A DNA stretch of 44,202 nt from Actinomycetota bacterium (GTDB taxonomy: Bacteria; Actinomycetota; Acidimicrobiia; Acidimicrobiales; WLNW01): assembly GCA_009699605.1 (NCBI GenBank), contig WLNW01000008.1, positions 1-44,202 of the forward strand, written 5' to 3'. A program made the position numbers and the translations under genes. Positions 37,806 to 44,202 of the stretch are shown one piece after another; the stretch's first letter is position 1; each line of letters opens with the position of its first letter. The notes under the pieces are model-generated. The model was not told the origin of the DNA. It did no database searches and saw only the letters and a program-made list of their open reading frames with translations.

Positions 37806-39008
37806 TCACAGCTTTCCCAGTCGGGCGATCGCTTCGTCGAGCACTTCTCGTCGCTTGCAGAACGCGAATCGTACGAGAGGGGCGCCTTCGACTACGTCGT
37901 CGTAGAGCACCACAGCGGGGATGGCCACCACGCCGACGCGTTCGGGGAGCGCGCGACAAAAGGCCATGCCATCGGCTTCGCCCAGGGAGCGGATGTCGGT
38001 GGTGATGAAGTACGTGCCCTGTGGGTGATGCACCGTGAAGCCCGCGGCGCTCAGCCCAGCCGCGAGCAGGTCGCGCTTGTATCGGAGGTCGTCGACGAAA
38101 GCGGTGAAGTACGAATCGGGCAACCGTAGCGCAGTGGCGACCGCGGGCTGGAACGGTGCTCCGCTCACGTAGGTAAGGAACTGCTTGACGGTACGCACCG
38201 CGGTGACCAGCCCGGGTGACGCGCACAGCCAGCCGACCTTCCAGCCGGTGAACGAGAACGTCTTACCGGCCGACGACACGGTGATGGTGCGGTCGCGCAT
38301 GCCGGGCAGCGACGCGATGGGCAGGTGCACCGCTTCGTACACGAGGTGCTCGTACACCTCGTCGGCGAGCACGATGAGGTCGTGCTCGATGCACACCTCG
38401 GCCAAGGCGCTGAGCTCCGCGCGGGTGAACACCTTGCCCGTGGGGTTGTGCGGGGTGTTGAGCAGCACCAGACGCGTAGCCGGGGTGATGGCCGCCCGAA
38501 ACGCATCGACGTCGAACGCGAAGTCAGGCGCGCGGAGCGTCACCGGTACGCGGCGAGCGCCCGCCATGGCGATACTCGCCGGATAGCTGTCGTAATAGGG
38601 CTCGAGGGATACGACCTCGTCGCCCGGGCCGCACAACGCAAGGATGGTCGCGGCGATCGCCTCAGTGGCCCCGGTGGTGACGAGAACCTCGGTGTCGGGG
38701 TCGTAGGTGAGTCCGTAGAACCGTTGCTGGTGCTCGCTGATCGCAAGCCGCAGGTCGGGGATGCCCAACGCTGGCGGGTACTGATTCTGGCCGTCGCGCA
38801 TGGCGGCGACAGCCGCCTCGAGCACCTCGGCCGGGCCGTCCGTGTCGGGAAAGCCCTGACCGAGGTTGATCGAACCGGTGCGCGCGGCCAAGGCCGACAT
38901 CTCGCCGAAGATGGTGGCCCCGAAACCCGCAAGGCGCGGGTGGAGGCGCTCACGAGCCACGGGGCGCGCGGGCGGATGCTCAGACAGAGCGGCGCTCGGT
39001 GAGCTCAA
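37806..39008 (-). CDS. class I/II PLP-dependent aminotransferase (methionine/glutamine-type)
   Basis: RLAGFGATIFGEMSALAARTGSINLGQGFPDTDGP...LLNTPHNPTGKVFT...VSSAGKTFSFTGWKVGW. Alternative GTG start at 38960 would avoid overlap with the upstream gene. Confidence 0.92.
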   Translation of the reverse strand: MSSPSAALSEHPPARPVARERLHPRLAGFGATIFGEMSALAARTGSINLGQGFPDTDGPAEVLEAAVAAMRDGQNQYPPALGIPDLRLAISEHQQRFYGLTYDPDTEVLVTTGATEAIAATILALCGPGDEVVSLEPYYDSYPASIAMAGARRVPVTLRAPDFAFDVDAFRAAITPATRLVLLNTPHNPTGKVFTRAELSALAEVCIEHDLIVLADEVYEHLVYEAVHLPIASLPGMRDRTITVSSAGKTFSFTGWKVGWLCASPGLVTAVRTVKQFLTYVSGAPFQPAVATALRLPDSYFTAFVDDLRYKRDLLAAGLSAAGFTVHHPQGTYFITTDIRSLGEADGMAFCRALPERVGVVAIPAVVLYDDVVEGAPLVRFAFCKRREVLDEAIARLGKL

Positions 39009-40164
39009 TCGCGTTGTCGCGCAGCACGCGCTTCAGGCTCGCCGGGTCGAGCTCCTTCAGCTCGGTCGCGTAGTCGAGCGGCTGCGGCATGCCCTCGATG
39101 TGCGGCCAGTCGGACCCGAAGATCACGCGGTCGGCACCCATGTACTCGATGACCTCGTACGGGTCGTCTTCCCAGAACGGGTTGATCCACACGTGCTCAC
39201 GGAAGGTGTCGGCCGGGTCTTCCTCGCGGAAGTAGCCAGGCATCTTCTTGACCGTGGACGCCAGCTTCTTGAAGAGGTCGCCGAGATATTCGGAGCCGTT
39301 CTCGACCGAGCACAGGCGGATGTTCGGGAAGCGGATGAAGAGCTTCTCGAACACGGCGGTGATGAGGAAGTCGTAGGCGGCGCGCTCGATCGAGAACGTG
39401 CGGACCGAGGGCGCCCAGCCGCCACCAAAGGAGGCGCCGAACTTGTCGTCGGCGTAGCCCTGCGAGGAGTACCCGCTATCGCCGGCGTGCACGACGACGG
39501 CGATGCCCGACTCGTTCACGCGTGCCCAGAAGGGATCGAAGTACGTGCTGAACGGCGACATCTGCCCGTGGGCCGTGGTGGGGGCCGCCGGCCGCATGCA
39601 TACGACACGGGCATCGCGCGACAGCGCCCATTCGAGCTCGGCCACCGCATGGTCGACGTCGGCCATGGCGATGTACGGCGCGGCGAAGATGCGGTTCTCG
39701 TAGTTACAGCCCCAGTCCTCGTCGAGCCAGCGGTTGAACGCGGTGAACGCGACACCGACCGCTTCGGGATCGTTCTTCAGCAGCTCCTCGTAGAGCACAC
39801 CGAGCGTGGGGAACAACCAGATCTTCTCGAGCCCCTGCTTGTCCATGATCTTCACGCGGGCATCCGAGTGGCGGTAGTACGCCGGAATCGGCTCGCGGTC
39901 GGCCAGGAACTCGATCGGCGACTTCCCGTTGGGGTTGCCCCGGAAGTACTCGTACATCGCGCCGGCCTTGGCGATGGGATCGAAGGTGGGGTTCACCACG
40001 GCCTTGCTCAGCTTGCCGCCCACGATCTGGTACTTGCGGCCGTTGATCTCGCACCACTGCACGGTGCGGTCGGCCCACTTGGCGGGCAGGTGTCGGGTGA
40101 AGGCGTCGACCGCCTCGTAGTAGTGGTTGTCGGCGTCGAAGGCTAAGAAGTCGATGTCCGTCAT
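38980..40164 (-). CDS. amidohydrolase family 2 protein
   Basis: ATG at 40164; FLAFDADNHYYEAVDAFTRHLP; IAVVVHAGDSGY; VIFGSDWPHIEGMPQP. Confidence 0.9.
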   Translation of the reverse strand: MTDIDFLAFDADNHYYEAVDAFTRHLPAKWADRTVQWCEINGRKYQIVGGKLSKAVVNPTFDPIAKAGAMYEYFRGNPNGKSPIEFLADREPIPAYYRHSDARVKIMDKQGLEKIWLFPTLGVLYEELLKNDPEAVGVAFTAFNRWLDEDWGCNYENRIFAAPYIAMADVDHAVAELEWALSRDARVVCMRPAAPTTAHGQMSPFSTYFDPFWARVNESGIAVVVHAGDSGYSSQGYADDKFGASFGGGWAPSVRTFSIERAAYDFLITAVFEKLFIRFPNIRLCSVENGSEYLGDLFKKLASTVKKMPGYFREEDPADTFREHVWINPFWEDDPYEVIEYMGADRVIFGSDWPHIEGMPQPLDYATELKELDPASLKRVLRDNAIELTERRSV

Positions 40165-40194
40165 CACGCAACGATACCGGCCGCGAACCACCCA

Positions 40195-41400
40195 TTACCA
40201 GGCAAGTGGGAGGGTCGCCCGACCCCAGAGGTTGAAAGCTTCGATTCGGGTGGTCGCACCGTCGAGGTGCAGGTCGGGGAAGCGATCGAGCAGCAGTCCC
40301 AGTGCGATTCGGCCCTCGACCCGGGCGAGGGTCGCGCCCGGGCAGAAGTGATGTCCGAACCCGAAGCTGAGGTGCTTTCGCACGTCTTCGAGCGGGCGGT
40401 CGAGCAGGAACTCGTCGGCCCTCGGCCAGTACGTCGAGTCGCGGTTGGCGGACGCGTAGCAGACCATCATCTTCGCCTTCTCGGGCACGGTCACCCCGTG
40501 CACCTCGACTTCGCGGGTCGCCGTGCGGAACAACCCGAGCACCGGCGGGTCGTGGCGGAGAGACTCCTCGATGGCGACGTCGACGAGTGACCGATCGGCA
40601 CGCACCGCGGCCCACCGAACCGGGTCCTCGAGGAGGCGCCACACCACGTTCGTGAGCAGCGCCGTGCTGGTCTCGTTGCCCCCGAGCATCAACAGCAACA
40701 GCACCCACTGCATCTCGTGGTCGGTCAGGCGGCGGCCCTGGTACTCGGCCACGACGAACCCGGAGATCATGTCGTTCGGTACCACGTCGCCGAGGTGCTC
40801 CTCCCCCGGCTCGTCGATGCCAGCCGCCGCAAGCAGCCTGCGGCGCCGGTCGATCTCGCCCTGGAAGTACGCGTCGAGGCGAGCGCGCGCCGGGCCTGAT
40901 GCATGTGGATCGGGAAGGTTGTAGGTGCGCGTGAGGTCGTCCGACATCTCGGCGAACAACGCGAGGTCGACCTCGGGGATGCCGAGCAGCCGCGCGATCA
41001 CGGTCATGGGGAACGGATACGCGAACGCCGCGTGGAAGTCGGCGCGCCCAAGCGGTGCCATCTGATCGAGAAGGTCGCCGGCGATCTGTTCGAGTTCGGT
41101 CTCGAGCGCGCCCACCGTGCGCGGCGTGAATCCACGGATGAACAGACGCCGAAACTCGGTGTGCTCCGGCGGGTCGCTCACCAGCCCGCTGCCGCGCGTG
41201 TACTGCGGGCTCGGCCCGTATTTCATCGACCACGTGCCGACGTCGCGCAGCACCTCGGTGACGTCGTCATGGCGGGTGACGGTGAAGAACGGCGGCGTGA
41301 ACGAAGCGTGGTGGTGCACCGGGCATTCGGTCCGCAACGTGGCGTAAGCCGGGAACGGGTCGGCCAGCACCTCAGGGCTCATCGGGTCATAGGACGCCAT
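40195..41400 (-). CDS. cytochrome P450
   Basis: LLMLGGNETSTALLTN; LSFGFGHHFCPGATLARVEGRIAL. Confidence 0.94.
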   Translation of the reverse strand: MASYDPMSPEVLADPFPAYATLRTECPVHHHASFTPPFFTVTRHDDVTEVLRDVGTWSMKYGPSPQYTRGSGLVSDPPEHTEFRRLFIRGFTPRTVGALETELEQIAGDLLDQMAPLGRADFHAAFAYPFPMTVIARLLGIPEVDLALFAEMSDDLTRTYNLPDPHASGPARARLDAYFQGEIDRRRRLLAAAGIDEPGEEHLGDVVPNDMISGFVVAEYQGRRLTDHEMQWVLLLLMLGGNETSTALLTNVVWRLLEDPVRWAAVRADRSLVDVAIEESLRHDPPVLGLFRTATREVEVHGVTVPEKAKMMVCYASANRDSTYWPRADEFLLDRPLEDVRKHLSFGFGHHFCPGATLARVEGRIALGLLLDRFPDLHLDGATTRIEAFNLWGRATLPLAW

Positions 41401-41461
41401 AGCCCGGTTGTACTCGCTTGCGCACCCCCGCGCCTCACGCGATCCCCGCGCGCCTCGAATC

Positions 41462-41510
41462 GTTCTTCGGACATCTGACTACGGCCGGCGTAGTGAGATG
41501 TCCGAAGAAC
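41462..41510. repeat. long intergenic inverted repeat (hairpin D) in a divergent intergenic region
   Basis: GTTCTTCGGACATCTGACTACG / CGTAGTGAGATGTCCGAAGAAC; one mismatch in 22-bp arms. Confidence 0.88.
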
Positions 41511-41593
41511 CGATCACCGCGCCGCACGTGGCCGCTCCGCGCTGAGGGAGGCGTTCGCTCTACGATCGCCGACATACGGAAGGGGTTCCGAAG

Positions 41594-43033
41594 ATGCCAA
41601 CGGCTGCGGAGATCCGCGAACAACTCGATCATCCGATCATCGACTGTGACGGGCACATCCGCGAGTTCATGCCCGCGGTGTTGCCCTACCTGCGCGAGTC
41701 GCTCGGGCAGCGATTGTTCGATCGGTTCACCTCCGAAGGCTCGGCGTTGACCCGGAGCTACCAAGGCGGGGGCACCGCCGAGCGGGCGCGCACGCGCGCG
41801 CCGCAAGGAGCATGGTGGGCGTCGCCCACGAAGAACACGCTCGACCGCACCACCGCGCAGACGCCGCGTCTGATGTACGACCGCCTCGACGAGCTGGGGC
41901 TCGACTACGCAGTGCTGTACCCCACGCTCGCGTTCGGCACCACAGGCATCGATGACGCCGAGCTTCGGCTCGGCCTGGTGCGCGGGTACAACGAGTTCTT
42001 CGCCGATGTGTACGGCCCGTACCGCGACCGCATGACCGTGGCCGGACTCATCCCGATGCACACCGTCGACGAAGCCCTCGCCGAGCTCGACTTCTGCCAC
42101 GCCGCCGGGCTCAAGGTGGTGTCAATCCCGCACGGCGTGACGCGTCCAATTCCGTCGCCGCTGGTGACCGACGAGTCGCCGTACCTGTGGCCGGGCCAGC
42201 GTCACTGGGTCGACACGTTCGGCCTCGACAGCAACCTCGACTACGACCCGGTGTGGCAGCGCCACCGCGACCTCGGGTTCGCGATCACCGCGCACGGCGG
42301 CATGACGCTGCCAGTCGGCGTGTACAGCTCGATCAGCAGCTTCACGTACAACCACATGGGTTCCTTCGTGGCGATGATGTACCCGCTCGCGAAGTCGATG
42401 TTCCTCGGCGGGGTCACGGCGCGCTTTCCCGACCTGCCCATCGCCTACCTCGAGTGCGGAGTCGCGTGGGCCTGCTTCATGTTGCATGACCTCGTCGAGC
42501 ACTGGGAGAAGCGCAGCCGCGACGCTATCGAGTGGACCAACCCTGCGAACCTCGACCTCGTCGAGATGGAACGGCTCATGCGCGCGCATGCTGGCGATTT
42601 CGCGTCGCTCGAAGATCGGCTAGCCGAGTACATCGCACCGTTGGCCAACCCGGTGATGACCCCGGACTGCCTCGACGAGTGGGTGCACGTCGCGATCGAA
42701 CAGGCCGAGGACATCCGCACGCGATTCGTCGACTCGTTCTACTTCGGGTGCGAGGCCGATGATCGCACCACCGCGTTCGCATTCTCGCCGGCCAACGAGT
42801 TCGGCGCGTCGTTGCGCGCCGTGCTCAGCTCCGACATCAGCCACTGGGACGTGCGCGACATGAACCGCGTGCTGCCCCACGCGTACTCATTGGTCGAGTC
42901 GGGCATCCTCACGCCCGAGCAGTTCGAGGCGTTCACGTTCCGCAACCCGTACGAGTTGCACACCGCGGTGAACCCCGACTTCTTCGAAGGCACCGTGGTC
43001 GCCGACGCGGTGCGCTCGGCACGCAATAGCTGA
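41594..43033 (+). CDS. amidohydrolase family 2 protein
   Basis: HPIIDCDGHIREFMPAVLPYL; FAITAHGGM; AVLSSDISHWDVRDMNRVLPHAYSLVE; paralog of 15322-16764. Confidence 0.88.
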   Translation: MPTAAEIREQLDHPIIDCDGHIREFMPAVLPYLRESLGQRLFDRFTSEGSALTRSYQGGGTAERARTRAPQGAWWASPTKNTLDRTTAQTPRLMYDRLDELGLDYAVLYPTLAFGTTGIDDAELRLGLVRGYNEFFADVYGPYRDRMTVAGLIPMHTVDEALAELDFCHAAGLKVVSIPHGVTRPIPSPLVTDESPYLWPGQRHWVDTFGLDSNLDYDPVWQRHRDLGFAITAHGGMTLPVGVYSSISSFTYNHMGSFVAMMYPLAKSMFLGGVTARFPDLPIAYLECGVAWACFMLHDLVEHWEKRSRDAIEWTNPANLDLVEMERLMRAHAGDFASLEDRLAEYIAPLANPVMTPDCLDEWVHVAIEQAEDIRTRFVDSFYFGCEADDRTTAFAFSPANEFGASLRAVLSSDISHWDVRDMNRVLPHAYSLVESGILTPEQFEAFTFRNPYELHTAVNPDFFEGTVVADAVRSARNS

Positions 43034-43112
43034 GCACCATTGCCGCTGACGAGTTTTCAACGCAACGTGGCCGGGCGCGGCGCGTTTGCCCTCGACCGAG
43101 GAAAGACTGACG

Positions 43113-43220
43113 ATGCGCCCCCAACCGCGCGGTGCCCGCGCCCCTGGTGACGGCGGCCCCGCGATCGTGCAGGAGCTCACTGCTCCAGCGATCATCGTGG
43201 CCCGGTGGATACATCGGTGA
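43113..43220 (+). CDS. possible small ORF (35 aa) with a good Shine-Dalgarno
   Basis: GAGGAAAG then ATG at 43113: MRPQPRGARAPGDGGPAIVQELTAPAIIVARWIHR*; not in the supplied ORF track (below its size limit). Confidence 0.25.
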   Translation: MRPQPRGARAPGDGGPAIVQELTAPAIIVARWIHR

Positions 43221-43301
43221 ACTGCGGTCATCCACGATGGGCCTCCCCCAGCTCAGGGCACGTCTTCCCGAGTGTCAGACCCCCTACGTAAAGTCGGCTC
43301 C

Positions 43302-43556
43302 ATGAGCTCCTACGTTGGTCCTGCGCAGTTGGTCCTCCCCGATCACACGTGTGAAGTCGAGGTCAACCTCCACGAGTTCGTCGATCTCACCGACGCGCTG
43401 CAGTCGCACTGGCGCGGCGTGGTCATGAACGCCTCCTTCGAGCCGGCCGAGGTGGTCGAAGTGCACATCCGCATCCCGGGCCGTGGCGAAGCACCAGCCT
43501 CTTTGGCGGCGCGGCGGCTGGTCGGCAACGGGCTCCCACCGTTCCGGGCGAGCTGA
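43302..43556 (+). CDS. small hypothetical protein (84 aa)
   Basis: MSSYVGPAQLVLPDHTCEVEVNLHEFVDLTDALQSHWRGVVMNASFEPAEVVEVHIRIPGRGEAPASLAARRLVGNGLPPFRAS; compact globular-like composition. Confidence 0.6.
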   Translation: MSSYVGPAQLVLPDHTCEVEVNLHEFVDLTDALQSHWRGVVMNASFEPAEVVEVHIRIPGRGEAPASLAARRLVGNGLPPFRAS

Positions 43557-43565
43557 CGCCGGCCC

Positions 43566-44202
43566 TCAGTCAATGGGCCGGATGCACATCGCCGGGAACA
43601 GGCGCACCACCGGTGCATACAGCTCCTCGGTGCGCACCGCTCGCCGGTAGAGGTACCGCAGCACGGCGAGCTCGCTCACCTCGCTTACCTCGCTCTCGTT
43701 GCGAAGCAGCGCGTCGAGCGTCCGCAGGCCAGCCGGCATGTCGGTCACCGACATCCCCAACAGCTCGGTCAGCTCGGCGCACTCGATCGCCGCCACAGCC
43801 GGACCGATTCGGTGCAACCGCTCCAGCGTCTCGGTGAGCACGGCGGCCATTTCCGCTCGGTTGCGGGCGAAGTCACCGGTCACGGCGGGCAACACTTCCG
43901 TGCGGAGGTTCGCCGCGACCACGTCGTAGAGCGACGTCGGGCCCGCGGCCACATCGGGGAACGCCGGTCGCTCGAGCGTGACCCCCATGGCATCGGCGAT
44001 CGCCTCGCAGGTGAGGCGATCGTTCAGGATGCGATACGCGAGGTTCAGCGCGACTGGGTTGTGCGGATCGAGATGCTCGGTGATTGCGGCAAGTGCGATC
44101 ACCGAGCGGATGTAGAGGTGCGCGCAGTAGTACTTCACCTTGGTGACATCGACCGCAATGCCGCTCACCTGCTCGTAGTGGGCGAGCAGCTCCGAGATGT
44201 TG
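43566..44202 (-). CDS. C-terminal part of an aminoglycoside phosphotransferase (APH)-like protein (5' end outside window)
   Basis: Frame stays open to the window edge (...NISELLAHYEQVSGIAVDVTKVKYYCAHLYIRSVIAL...); pattern resembles the C-terminal part of the phosphotransferase family. Confidence 0.55.
   Translation of the reverse strand, partial: NISELLAHYEQVSGIAVDVTKVKYYCAHLYIRSVIALAAITEHLDPHNPVALNLAYRILNDRLTCEAIADAMGVTLERPAFPDVAAGPTSLYDVVAANLRTEVLPAVTGDFARNRAEMAAVLTETLERLHRIGPAVAAIECAELTELLGMSVTDMPAGLRTLDALLRNESEVSEVSELAVLRYLYRRAVRTEELYAPVVRLFPAMCIRPID

Overview
The window is a GC-rich, densely coding bacterial segment. Codon bias, gene families and a LAXTG-type sorting signal suggest an actinobacterium (Acidimicrobiia-like is an inference). 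I called about 42 protein-coding genes, two of them cut by the window edges. No rRNA, tRNA, CRISPR array or intact transposon was recognised. Main content: (i) an assimilatory sulfate-reduction operon on the minus strand (APS/PAPS reductase - siroheme synthase N-domain - sulfite reductase - DUF4202 - TauE/SafE exporter); (ii) a catabolic region rich in amidohydrolase-2 (PF04909-like) proteins: seven, plus one D-aminoacylase-type, interleaved with two P450s, a CaiB/BaiF CoA-transferase, thiolase, two enoyl-CoA hydratases, SDRs, an LLM flavin oxidoreductase, a cupin, a VOC protein, a sulfotransferase and an MFS exporter; (iii) an aminotransferase/omega-amidase-like pair and a type III PLP decarboxylase. 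The observations I rate highest are: two paralogous amidohydrolase-fold proteins (401-1303 and 24910-25782) that appear to have lost most canonical metal ligands while the other five family members here keep them; a set of long intergenic hairpins, two sharing the core AACTGGTAGTTC/GAACTACCAGTT; a hairpin plus 10-codon upstream ORF overlapping the start codon of an O-methyltransferase; a 7 x 18 bp tandem repeat starting at the thiolase stop codon; and tandem operator-like repeats upstream of the PLP decarboxylase. All functional names come from reading motifs by eye; no database search was run.
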